64,000 nucleotides of DNA from Phytohabitans suffuscus (GTDB taxonomy: Bacteria; Actinomycetota; Actinomycetes; Mycobacteriales; Micromonosporaceae), in the NCBI RefSeq assembly GCF_011764565.1, contig NZ_AP022871.1:4278320-4342319 (forward strand), written 5' to 3'. Positions 16,550 through 24,675 of the stretch are shown here, one piece after another (the first letter of the stretch is position 1; every line of letters begins with the position of its first letter). Position numbers and translations under genes: made by a program. The notes under the pieces were generated by a model. It was not told where the DNA came from. It did not search any database and saw only the letters and a list, made by a program, of their open reading frames with translations.

Positions 16550-18063
16550 ATGGAGCCGATCCCGCAGACCACCACGCCGCTGCCCCCAAGCTCGCGGCGG
16601 CCCTCGTCTTCCTTGCCAGCGGTGCCGTCCTGGTGCTTGAGACGGTCGCGCTGCGCCTCGTCGGGCCGTACGTCGGCGTGACCCTGCAGGTGACCAGCGC
16701 GGTCATCGGCGTGGCGCTGGGCGCGATCGCGTACGGGGCCTGGCTGGGCGGCTTTCTCGCCGACCGGCAGGACCCGCGCCGCCTCCTCGCACCGGCGCTG
16801 GTGCTCGCCGCGATCGCCACGGCCGTGACGCTGCCGGTGGTGCGGTGGGCCGGCGAAGGGCTGCGGGGCAGCGCCGACACCGGCATCATCCTGCTCACCG
16901 CGCTGGCCATCTTCCTGCCCGCCGCGCTGCTGTCCGGCGTGAGCCCGCTGGTGGTCAAGCTCCAGCTCGGCGACCTCAGGCGCACCGGCCAGGTGGTCGG
17001 CAAGCTCTCCAGCATCGGCACGCTGGGCGGCATCACGGCCACGCTGGTCACCGGCTTCGTGCTGGTCGCCGCCCTGCCCACCACCGTGATCATCCTGGGC
17101 GTGGCGGTGCTGCTCGCCGCGACCGGCATCAGCCTCGGCGTCTACCTGCACCGCCGCGACCCGGTGCCCGCGCCGCCCCGCGCCCGCGCGCTGCTCGCCG
17201 CCGTCGGGCTGGCCGGGGCGGGACTGTCCACTGTGGCGCCCAACCCGTGCGACATCGAGACGGCCTACCACTGCGCGTCCGTCGTCGAAGACCCGGCCAA
17301 CCCGTTCGGCCGCCTGCTGATGCTCAACTCGGCCCGCCACTCGTACGTCGACCTCGGCAACCCCGAGCACCTGGAGTTCGCGTACACGCAGTGGCTCGGT
17401 GCGGTCGCCGACGCGATCGCGCCGGAGGGCCAGCCGCTCGACACGCTGCACCTGGGCGGCGGCGGGTTCACGATGCCGCGCTACCTCAACGCCACCCGGC
17501 CGGGCGGGACCAACGAGGTGTACGAGATCGACGGCGGGCTCGTCGACCTGGCCCGCCGCGAGTTGGAGCTGCGGGCCGGCCCCGACCTCACGCCGGTCGT
17601 CGGCGACGCCCGCCTGCTGGTCACGGCCCGCCCGGAGGCGAGTGCCGACTTCGTGGTGGGCGACGCGTTCGGCCACCTGGTGGTGCCCTGGCATCTGGCG
17701 ACCCGGGAGATGGCCGAGCAGATCCGCCGCACGCTGCGCCCCACCGGCGTGTACGCACAGAACGTGATCGACTACCCGCCGCTCCGCTTCATCCGCGCCG
17801 AGCTGGCGACCGTGGCCGACGTCTTTCCGCACGTCGCGCTGACCGGACCACCCGAGGCGCTGGCCGGCGAGCAGGGCGCCAACTTCGTGATCGTCGCATC
17901 CGGCGCGCCACTCCCACTCGACGCGATCCGCGCACACCTGACCACCACCGCGCAGGAGCCGGTCACGCTCCTCACCGGGGGTGATCTGGAGGCATTCGTG
18001 CGGGATGCCCGGGTGCTCACGGACGACTTCGCCCCGGTCGACCAACTCCTTGCCGGACCGTGA
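16550..18063 (+). CDS. Spermidine synthase-like membrane protein (frame break near the 5' end)
   Basis: 504 residues if joined. ATG 16550 reads MEPIPQTTTPLPP, then the frame moves at the C-run 16583-16587; one extra C gives KLAAALVFLASGAVLVLETV and the rest of the protein. Residues about 15-240 hold several membrane helices (VTSAVIGVALGAIAYGAWLG, ILLTALAIFLPAALLSGVSP). From about 300 there is a class I methyltransferase/spermidine-synthase-like fold: TLHLGGGGFTMPRYL (motif I), EVYEIDGGLVDLARREL, and DFVVGDAFGHL. This is the 'fused MFS/spermidine synthase' type; true polyamine synthesis is not proven for it. Without the correction, the only upstream in-frame start (16462) would lie inside the previous gene. 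Confidence 0.8.
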
Positions 18064-18108
18064 CCTTCCGCAGGTGTAGCCGCTGGCCGGCGGGGCAATT
18101 CAATCGTC

Positions 18109-19596
18109 ATGACGGTGCTGGGAGGGCGGTACCGCCTCGACACGCGGCTCGGCGCGGGCGGGATGGCGGTGGTCTGGCGGGCGTACGACGAAGTGCTCGA
18201 CCGTCCGGTCGCCGTGAAGGTCCTCGCACCCCGACTCGCCGCCGACCCCAACCGCCGCTGGCAGCTGCGCGCTGAGGCGCAGGCGGCCGGCAAGCTCTGC
18301 CACCCGCACATCACGAACGTCTACGACTACGGCGAGGAGGACTCGGTCCCGGGGCTGGGCGGGACGGACGGCGCCCAGGACGCGAACGGCGCCGTGCCGT
18401 ACGTCGTCATGGAGCTCATCGACGGGCAGTCGATGGCGGCGACGCTCGACCGCGAGGGACCCATGCCCTGGCCCGAGGCGGTCAAGGCGTGCGCCGACGT
18501 GGCCTCCGCGCTCGCCGTGGCACACGCGCACGGCGTCGTGCACCGCGACGTGAAGCCCTCCAACGTGATGCTCACCGAGAGCGGGGCCAAGGTCGTCGAC
18601 TTCGGCATCTCCGCCCTGGTCGGCGCGAGCGACGCGACACCCGACGGCAGCCTCCTCGGCACGCCCGCGTACCTCGCGCCGGAGCGGCTGGTGGGCGGCC
18701 AGGTCTCGCCCGCCACCGACGTGTACGCGCTCGGCCTGCTCCTCTACCGCGCGCTGACCGGGCACCTGCCCTGGGAGGCGGCCACCACCACGCAGATGCT
18801 GCGCGCCCACCGGTACAGCGACCCCGGCCCGCTGCCGCCCGTCGAAGGGCTGCCCGAGGCGGTCGCCCTGCTCTGCCGGCGGTGCCTGGCCAAGCAGCCC
18901 ACGTTGCGACCCAGCGCGGCCGAGGCGGCGGGCGTACTGGCGTCGCTCTCCTCGCCGTCCTGGGTGCCCGTCGCGACCCCGGCCGCGCCGCCGCGCAGCC
19001 GCCAGTGGGCGGGCGCGGTGCTGGCCGCCGCCGCCCTGCTCGCGGTCACCGGCGGCCTGTGGGTCAACGGCAACCGGAGCCCGACCGGCACCGCGGGCGC
19101 CGGGGCGGCCGCCGCCGCGGTGGCACTGACCGAGGCCACGACCCCGCCCGCGCGGGCCTGCTCGGTGGCGTACGCCCTGAAGCGCGACTCGGGCCGCGAG
19201 TTTCTCGCGGACCTGACCGTGACGAACTCCGGCGGGCAGCCGGTCGAGGGGTGGCGCCTGACGTTCGCGTTTCCCGGCGACCAGCGACTGGTCGACGCCC
19301 GGTCGGTCGAGTACGCCCAGACCGGCCGCGACGTCGTGATCCAGCCGTCCGGCCAGCGCCGGATCCCGGCCGGTGAGTCGGTCGCGGTGGCCGTGACCGG
19401 CCGCTACCAGAAGGGCAACCCGCTGCCGACCGCGTTCGCCGTGGACGGCACCGAGTGCGAGGCACTGGTCTCCGGCGCCCCACCGGCCGGCCGCCCGACC
19501 CCACCGCCCGCCTCCGGCTCGGGCGCCTCCGAAGACGACCACTCCGGCAAAGGCAAGGGCCACTCGGGCAAGGGCAACGACGACGAAGACGACTAG
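18109..19596 (+). CDS. Membrane Ser/Thr protein kinase with extracellular CBM2-like domain
   Basis: 495 residues. Kinase domain about 6-270: glycine loop GAGGMAVVW, VAVKVLAPR (Lys), VHRDVKPSNVML (catalytic loop), VVDFGISAL (DFG) and GTPAYLAPE. There is one membrane helix about 305-322 (AVLAAAALLAVTGGLW). Outside, residues about 347-460 resemble a CBM2 fold: CSVAYALKRDSGREF, LTVTNSGGQPVEGWRLTF, RIPAGESVAVAVTGRY and a final Cys. The core GW is kept but the three surface tryptophans that bind cellulose in CBM2a appear replaced. The tail (EDDHSGKGKGHSGKGNDDED) is Gly/Lys/Asp low-complexity. An Hanks-type kinase sensing an extracellular ligand is the natural reading. Confidence 0.9.
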   Translation: MTVLGGRYRLDTRLGAGGMAVVWRAYDEVLDRPVAVKVLAPRLAADPNRRWQLRAEAQAAGKLCHPHITNVYDYGEEDSVPGLGGTDGAQDANGAVPYVVMELIDGQSMAATLDREGPMPWPEAVKACADVASALAVAHAHGVVHRDVKPSNVMLTESGAKVVDFGISALVGASDATPDGSLLGTPAYLAPERLVGGQVSPATDVYALGLLLYRALTGHLPWEAATTTQMLRAHRYSDPGPLPPVEGLPEAVALLCRRCLAKQPTLRPSAAEAAGVLASLSSPSWVPVATPAAPPRSRQWAGAVLAAAALLAVTGGLWVNGNRSPTGTAGAGAAAAAVALTEATTPPARACSVAYALKRDSGREFLADLTVTNSGGQPVEGWRLTFAFPGDQRLVDARSVEYAQTGRDVVIQPSGQRRIPAGESVAVAVTGRYQKGNPLPTAFAVDGTECEALVSGAPPAGRPTPPPASGSGASEDDHSGKGKGHSGKGNDDEDD

Positions 19597-19664
19597 AGAC
19601 CTCCGGGTTGGGGTCGCGGGCCTGTCCAGGCCGGTTGGTCCGGCGGCGTTCAACCCCGGCTCTG

Positions 19665-19727
19665 GATCTGAGCTGCCGCGATGTCCGCGGTGGTCCAGAC
19701 CGTTGCTCCCGCGGCCTCACCCTCCGC
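19665..19727 (-). repeat. Dispersed repeat family A, copy 3 (inverted)
   Basis: The reverse complement reads GCGGAGGGTGAGGCCGCGGG, then AGCAACGGTCTGGACCACCG and CGGACATCGCGGCAGCTCAG. It is the closest relative of copies 1 and 2. Confidence 0.8.
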
Positions 19728-19857
19728 GATCCAGACGATCACACCAAGCCCGACCCGTCGCCAGGCCCGTCCTCGACGGACCGTTCGTCCCGCGAGGGCT
19801 TGGCTCGTGCCGCTGTCGCGGCGCTGTCTCCCTGGTCGACGCGGGTTGGCTCGTGCC

Positions 19858-19934
19858 GCGCGGCGTCCGTGGCGAGTAATTGCCCCCTCCAGGACTCTGC
19901 TGGCTAGTTCGAGGACTGCTGTGACCTGCGAAAA
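19858..19934 (-). repeat. Dispersed repeat family B, copy 3 (inverted)
   Basis: The reverse complement carries CGCAGGTCA, AGCAGAGTCCTGGAGGGGGC and TCGCCACGGACG, aligning with the copies at 2347 and 20275. Confidence 0.7.
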
Positions 19935-20060
19935 CGTGGCTGGGAGGATGGCTGACCGTGCGTGTCTGGAGTTCGCGGGTTGGACCGTTCCCGATCTTGA
20001 AGACAGTGACCACAGTGGGCGGCGGGGCCGGTCCTTGATCGACGTCGCTGTTGGCTGGCT

Positions 20061-20098
20061 CTCTAGAGACCATCCGGGGTCAGGGTTCGAGTCCGTCT
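20061..20098 (+). repeat. Dispersed repeat family D, copy 2
   Basis: CTCTAGAGACCATCCGGGGT then CAGGGTTCGAGTCCGTCT. Compared with 5715-5751 it differs at several positions. The GTTCGAGTCC part looks like a tRNA T-loop but no tRNA surrounds it. Confidence 0.65.
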
Positions 20099-20114
20099 AC
20101 AGTGGATCTTTGGT

Positions 20115-20163
20115 GGATCGTGGTATGGATCCGCCCCTCTGGGGGCAGTTTCGTACCACGATC
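20115..20163. repeat. Dispersed palindrome C, copy 2 (inner part inverted)
   Basis: Arms GATCGTGGTA and TACCACGATC around a core that is the reverse complement of the core at 5811-5864 (GGATCCGCCCCTCTGGGGGC here). Confidence 0.75.
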
Positions 20164-20274
20164 TGTGGCCGGGGACCGCGCGTTCGAGGGCGGGCGTCGC
20201 GGCGACACCACCACGCGCGACCCCGGCCGTCTCGCCATTGCTCACCCCGACCACGAAAGGTCTACAGATGGAAA

Positions 20275-20360
20275 TTTCCGCAGGTCATGGGCCTGCCTCA
20301 ATTGGCCAGCAGAGTCTTCCGGGGGCAACGATTCGCCACGGACGGTCCGAGCCGTCGCCG
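20275..20360 (+). repeat. Dispersed repeat family B, copy 2
   Basis: TTTCCGCAGGTCATGGGCCT ... CAGCAGAGTCTTCCGGGGGC ... CGCCACGGACGGTCCGAGCC. It ends 3 bp from the ktrA stop codon. Confidence 0.7.
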
Positions 20361-20363
20361 GGC

Positions 20364-21041
20364 CTACGTGGCGGCGGCGAAGCGCTGCACCTGCTCGGTC
20401 GTGCCGGCCACGATCAGCACGGCGCCGTGGGGCACGATGGTCTCCGGTGTGGCGTACTCGAAGTCGGCGCCGTGGGTCTTGACGCCGACCACCGTCACGC
20501 CGTACTTCGTGCGTAGCCCGACCTCGGCCAGGGTGCGGCCGCCCGCGTCGCGAGGTGCGCGGGTCTTGGCGATCGCGAAGTCGTCGTCCAGCTCGATGAA
20601 GTCGAGCATGCGGCTGGTGATCAGGTGGGCCACCCGCTCGCCCATCGTGGCCTCGGGGTAGATCACGTGGTGGGCGCCGACCGCTCGCAGGATCTTGCCG
20701 TGCTTCGCCGAGATCGCCTTGGCCCAGATCTCGCGGACGCCGATCTCGGTCAGCGCCAGCACCGTCAGCACGCTCGCCTCGATGTCGGTGCCGATGCCCA
20801 CGACGGCCCGGCCGAACTCGGTCAGCCCGACCTGGCGCAGCACCTCCTCGTCGGTGGAGTCGGCCTGCACCACGTGGGTGAGCCGGTCCGACCACTGCTG
20901 CACCAGCTTGGGGTCTTCGTCGATGCCGAGCACCTCGTGCCCGAGCCGGATCAGCGACTCGGCCACCTGGCCGCCGAAGCGGCCCAGTCCGATCACCGCC
21001 ACGTTTTCGTCCGCGGTCGGCGCCTTGGTCTTCTCAGCCAA
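20364..21041 (-). CDS. ktrA: Potassium uptake regulatory subunit KtrA/TrkA (RCK protein)
   Basis: 225 residues with one RCK_N and one RCK_C domain. The Rossmann nucleotide site is VIGLGRFGGQVAESLIRLGH (residues about 15-34), with LGIDEDPKLVQ ending in the acidic ribose-binding region. RCK_C follows from about 140 (FIELDDDFAIAKTRAP ... HGAVLIVAGTTEQVQRF). KtrA forms a ring on the cytoplasmic side of KtrB and gates it by ATP/ADP or NAD(H). The gene start overlaps the end of ktrB by 8 bp, so the two are co-translated from ktrB to ktrA. Its length matches single-RCK KtrA rather than duplicated TrkA. Confidence 0.93.
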   Translation of the reverse strand: MAEKTKAPTADENVAVIGLGRFGGQVAESLIRLGHEVLGIDEDPKLVQQWSDRLTHVVQADSTDEEVLRQVGLTEFGRAVVGIGTDIEASVLTVLALTEIGVREIWAKAISAKHGKILRAVGAHHVIYPEATMGERVAHLITSRMLDFIELDDDFAIAKTRAPRDAGGRTLAEVGLRTKYGVTVVGVKTHGADFEYATPETIVPHGAVLIVAGTTEQVQRFAAAT

Positions 21042-22371
21042 CGATGGGTCGCTCCTCCGGGTATCGGTACAGCCGGTGGCGGGTGTTGAGCGCGAGCGCC
21101 GAGGCGACGGCGATCGGTCCCACCCGGCCGATGAACATCAACACGATCATCACGATCTGGCCCGCGTCGCCCAGCCTCGCGGTCAGGCCGACGGTGATGC
21201 CCGCGGTGCTGAACGCCGACATGACCTCGAAGAGCGCCTGGTCCATCGGCACGCCCGAGGTGAGGGCGAGCAGCGCCAAGGTACCGCCGGCGACCGTCGC
21301 CACGCCGAGGAGGGCGACCGTCGTCGCCTGGCGCTGCGTCGACTCGGCGATGCGCCGGCGGCCGATCACGACGTCGCGCTCGCCCCGCACCTCGGTCCAG
21401 ATCACGTACGCGAGCAGGAAGAACGTGGTGACCTTGATGCCGCCGGCGGTGCTCGCGCTGCCGCCACCGACGAACATCAGCCCGGTGATGACCGCGGTCG
21501 TGTCGGCGTCCATCGCGCCGTAGTCGACCGTGTTGAAGCCACCGGAGCGGGGGATCGTGCCCTGTACGAAGGCGGCCAGGATCTTCTCGCCGACGTTGAG
21601 CGGCCCGAGCGTGCCCGGGTTGGTCCACTCGAACGCCAGCACGGTCACGAAGCCCACCACCAGCAGCACCAGCGAGCCCCACACCGTCAACCAGGTGTGC
21701 GTCGACCAGGCGGCCGGGCGGCGCAGCTGGCGGATCAGCTCGTACAGCACCGGCACGCCCAGGCCGCCGACGATCACGCCCAGCGCCAGCGGCAGGCAGA
21801 TCCACCAGTCGCCGACGAAGCCGAAGAGGCCGTCGCCGCGCAGCGAGAAGCCCGAGTTGTTGAACGCCTGGACCGCGTTGAACACGCCCTCCCACAGCGC
21901 CGACCCCAGCGGCACGTCGTACACCAGCCAGAGCCGGCCGGCGACGATCGCCGCGATCACCGCCTCGCTGGCGAACATCACGATCGCGGCGAGCACGAGC
22001 ACCGTACGGACCTCACCGAGGGCCAGGCCGGCGCTCGTCTCGGCCCGTGCCATCAGCCGGCTGCGCAGCCCCAGGCGCTGGGAGACGAGCAGGCTGAGCA
22101 GCGTCGCCATGGTGGCGATCCCGTAACCGCCCACCTGGGTGAGCAGCGCGAGCATCACGTGCCCGAAGTCCGACCAGTACGTCGCCGTGTCCACCGGGGA
22201 CAGCCCGGTCGTGCAGATCGCCGATGTCGCGGTGAAGAGCGCGGTCATGAACGACGCGGCGCCCGGCTCGCGGCGGGAGACGGGCAGCAGGAGCAGGACG
22301 GTACCGATCGCGATCACGCCCAGGAACGCGAGCGGCACAATCCGAGCTGGGTGCTGCAGGGTCCGGCGCAT
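21034..22371 (-). CDS. ktrB: Potassium transporter channel subunit KtrB/TrkH
   Basis: 445 residues, the usual KtrB length (TrkH is longer). Eight-helix pore protein with four P-loop segments carrying the filter glycines: SAICTTGLSPVD, FNNSGFSLRGDG, PRSGGFNTVDYG and FSTAGITVGLT. KtrB conducts K+ (often Na+-coupled) and needs the KtrA ring encoded directly downstream. Start is ATG 22371; the divergent glycerophosphodiesterase gene starts 68 bp away, so the promoters overlap. No ribosome-binding site stands out. Confidence 0.94.
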   Translation of the reverse strand: MRRTLQHPARIVPLAFLGVIAIGTVLLLLPVSRREPGAASFMTALFTATSAICTTGLSPVDTATYWSDFGHVMLALLTQVGGYGIATMATLLSLLVSQRLGLRSRLMARAETSAGLALGEVRTVLVLAAIVMFASEAVIAAIVAGRLWLVYDVPLGSALWEGVFNAVQAFNNSGFSLRGDGLFGFVGDWWICLPLALGVIVGGLGVPVLYELIRQLRRPAAWSTHTWLTVWGSLVLLVVGFVTVLAFEWTNPGTLGPLNVGEKILAAFVQGTIPRSGGFNTVDYGAMDADTTAVITGLMFVGGGSASTAGGIKVTTFFLLAYVIWTEVRGERDVVIGRRRIAESTQRQATTVALLGVATVAGGTLALLALTSGVPMDQALFEVMSAFSTAGITVGLTARLGDAGQIVMIVLMFIGRVGPIAVASALALNTRHRLYRYPEERPIVG

Positions 22372-22439
22372 CAGGCATGTTCATATCACGGCCGATCATT
22401 GGCAAGTCTGTCTTTGTCCAGGCCGGCTTGACTCTGGCC

Positions 22440-23531
22440 GTGCGAACCAAACTTCCTGTCGTGGTCATCGCCGGCGCTATGCTGGCGGCCATCATCGCCG
22501 TACCTTCCGGCGCCGTCGCCCACCGCGACGAGGAGCCGACCGTCATCGGACACCGCGGAGCCAGCGGCTACCGTCCCGAGCACACGCTTGAGGCGTACCG
22601 GCTGGCCATCGCGGCTGGAGCCGACTACATCGAGCCGGACCTGGTCTCCACCAAGGACGGTGTCCTGGTGGCGCGCCACGAAAACGAGATCTCCGGCACC
22701 ACGGACGTCTCCACCAAGCCCGAGTTCGCCGGCCGCAGGGCGACGAAGACGATCGACGGCGTGGCGGTGACCGGCTGGTTCACCGAAGACTTCACGCTGG
22801 CCGAGCTCAAGACGCTGCGCGCCAAGGAGCGGCTGCCGCAGGTGCGCCCGACGAACACCGCGTTCGACGGCACGCTCGAGATCCCGACCTTCCAGGAGGT
22901 CATCGACCTGGCCAAGGCCGAGAGCCGCCGGCACGGACGCACCATCGGTGTCTACCCGGAGACCAAGCACCCGACGTACTTCCAGGACATCGGGCTGCCG
23001 CTGGAGGAGCCGCTGGTCCGGATCCTCAAGCGCAACGGGCTCACCGGCAAGCGGGACGCGGTGATCGTCCAGTCCTTCGAGACGGCCAACCTGCGCAAGC
23101 TCGACAAGCTGATCGACGTCAAGCTGGCCCAGCTGATCAACGCCTCCGGCAAGCCGTACGACTTCGTCGTCGCGGGCGACGCGCGCACCTACGCCGACCT
23201 GGTCAAGCCCGAGGGCCTCAAGTGGATCAGCCGGTACGCCGACGGCGTGGGCGTGGAAAAGAGCCTCATCGTGCCGCGCGACGCCAGCGGCAAGCTGCTC
23301 GCGCCGACCACGCTGATCCGTGACGCCCACCGCAACGACCTGATCGTGCACGGCTGGACGTTCCGGGCGGAAAACCAGTTCCTGCCGGCCGACTTCCGGA
23401 TCGGCACCGACCCGAACGCGCGCGGCGACATCTTCGCCGAGTTCGCGCTCTACTACCGGCTGGGCATCGACGGCGTGTTCAGCGACCACCCGGACACCGC
23501 CGTGGCGGCCCGCGTGGGCTTCGCCAAGTAG
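22440..23531 (+). CDS. Secreted glycerophosphodiester phosphodiesterase
   Basis: 363 residues from GTG 22440. The start reads (V)RTKLPVVVIAGAMLAAIIAV, a good signal peptide ending in PSGAVAH; an ATG at 22377 would add 21 non-signal residues. TIM-barrel GDPD motifs: VIGHRGASGYRPEHTLEAY (catalytic His and Arg, HRGA), AGADYIEPDLVSTKDGVLVA (Glu-Asp metal site), HENEIS (second His) and GVYPETKHP (Glu/Lys). It hydrolyses deacylated phospholipids to glycerol-3-phosphate outside the cell, a phosphate/carbon scavenging role. The large insert after the second His (TTDVSTKPEFAGRRATKTID) is normal for GlpQ-type enzymes. Divergent from ktrB; a hairpin follows the stop. Confidence 0.93.
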   Translation: MRTKLPVVVIAGAMLAAIIAVPSGAVAHRDEEPTVIGHRGASGYRPEHTLEAYRLAIAAGADYIEPDLVSTKDGVLVARHENEISGTTDVSTKPEFAGRRATKTIDGVAVTGWFTEDFTLAELKTLRAKERLPQVRPTNTAFDGTLEIPTFQEVIDLAKAESRRHGRTIGVYPETKHPTYFQDIGLPLEEPLVRILKRNGLTGKRDAVIVQSFETANLRKLDKLIDVKLAQLINASGKPYDFVVAGDARTYADLVKPEGLKWISRYADGVGVEKSLIVPRDASGKLLAPTTLIRDAHRNDLIVHGWTFRAENQFLPADFRIGTDPNARGDIFAEFALYYRLGIDGVFSDHPDTAVAARVGFAK

Positions 23532-23556
23532 TCCGCGTCCGGGGGTCGTCCAGGCC

Positions 23557-24524
23557 CTAGGGTGCCGCCGGCCGGGTCGGGCCGGCGGCATCTCTGTCTT
23601 CGGTGAGCCTGGCCAGCTCGGCGCCGACGCCGGGCGGGAGCGTGGCGGTGGGCACCTCGTCGGCGGCCGGCACCGTGGACTGCGTGCGGCGCAGCCGCCA
23701 CAGCACGCCGACGAGCAGCATCGCCGAGAGCGCGAAGACGATGCTCGAGGTCAGCAGCGTGGTCGACAGCGACTCGACCTCGGCGCTGGGGCGCAGCGGC
23801 GGCCGGGCCACGGCGGCGGGTGCCTCGGGCGTCGACGGCGGTGTGGGCTCCTCCTCCTGGGGCGGCGGAGCGGTCGTCTCGTCCACCGGGGCCTCTGCGG
23901 TGGGCGGCGTGCTCCGCGCCGGCGCGGTCGTGCTCATGGCCTCGACCACCACGGTCGTCGTCCGGGCGCTGTCGAGGACCTTGCCGTTGACCGCGAGCGC
24001 CGAGACGATTAGCTCGGCCCGCCCGGACGGCGCCCCGTCCAGGAACGCGATCCGGTAGCTGGCCGCCACCTCGGTGTCCGCGCCGCAGATCAGCTGCGAG
24101 TCGACCAGCGGGTCCACCGCCTCGACCGTGTCCGCCCCGGCCGCCGTGTCGCGCAGCGCGACGAGCTGCCCGGACACCACGCGTTCCAGGCGGACGTGCT
24201 CGGTGGCGAGGCCGTCCAGCCGCACCGTGATGGTCCGCCGGGTCTGCGTGCAGCCCTTGTCGAAGCGGCTCACCACGAGGTCGAAGCGCGCGGGGGCACC
24301 GCCTGCGGTCACGGTGCGGGCGGGCCCGTCCAGCTCGACGAGGCAGCACTTGCCGGCCTGGCCGGGGCTACCTGCTTGCCTACCGCCGGAGCGGCCGGCT
24401 TCTGCTTGGCCGGGTGTTCCGGTGCCGCGGCGAAGGTGGGCACGGTCACCGCCAGCCCGGCGAGCCCGAGACCCACCACGGCGACCTTGATTGCGACGCG
24501 TCGTCCGCCCCTCACAACGGCCAC
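23557..24524 (-). CDS. Secreted/anchored Ig-like protein of unknown function (frame break)
   Basis: About 322 residues if joined. The N-terminal frame (from ATG 24524) has a signal peptide, VAVVGLGLAGLAVTVPTFAA, but ends early after SSSWTGPPAP. The rest lies in the next frame and runs from GKCCLVELDGPARTV through a beta-rich Ig-like domain (ARFDLVVSRFDKGCTQTRRT; three Cys) to a Pro/Thr-rich stalk (ETTAPPPQEEEPTPPSTPEA), one membrane helix (LLTSSIVFALSAMLLVGVLW) and a short cytoplasmic tail. Adding one C at the run seen as GGGG at 24364-24367 joins them and makes the length divisible by three. A GTG at 24312 could start the second part alone but would truncate the Ig domain. No known function. 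Confidence 0.65.
23563..23590 (+). terminator. Hairpin after the glycerophosphodiesterase gene
   Basis: TGCCGCCGGCC / GGCCGGCGGCA, an 11-bp stem with a 6-nt loop, followed by TCTCTGTCTT. It overlaps the last codons of the convergent gene. Confidence 0.5.
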
Positions 24525-24675
24525 GCTAGACGTACCGGACGTGTCCGGAAAGGGTGCGTTATTGGCGTCTTCTGCTGATCAAAGTGGCAGATCTCGCCGA
24601 GGGTAGTGAACCGGTGACACCTTGATCGGCGTGCGGCGGGCAGCCGTTGTCGGGTCGGGCTGATAGGAAGGGGCG

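Larger units (their letters stand above)
19597..20363. other. Gene-free gap built of dispersed repeats
   Basis: 767 bp between the kinase gene and ktrA with no convincing gene. It contains copies of families A (-), B (- and +), C and D. The two B copies are inverted relative to each other, about 340 bp apart. I found no tRNA, rRNA or CRISPR. Confidence 0.7.

Noticed and set aside
16550..18063. Calling the gene a polyamine biosynthesis enzyme
   Set aside because: The fold matches spermidine synthase-like methyltransferases, but it is fused to membrane helices and no polyamine gene is adjacent; the activity is unproven.
20061..20098. GTTCGAGTCC looks like a tRNA T-loop
   Set aside because: No T-stem, anticodon arm or acceptor stem can be drawn around it, and a related copy at 5715-5751 lacks the T-loop sequence. 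It is part of a dispersed repeat.
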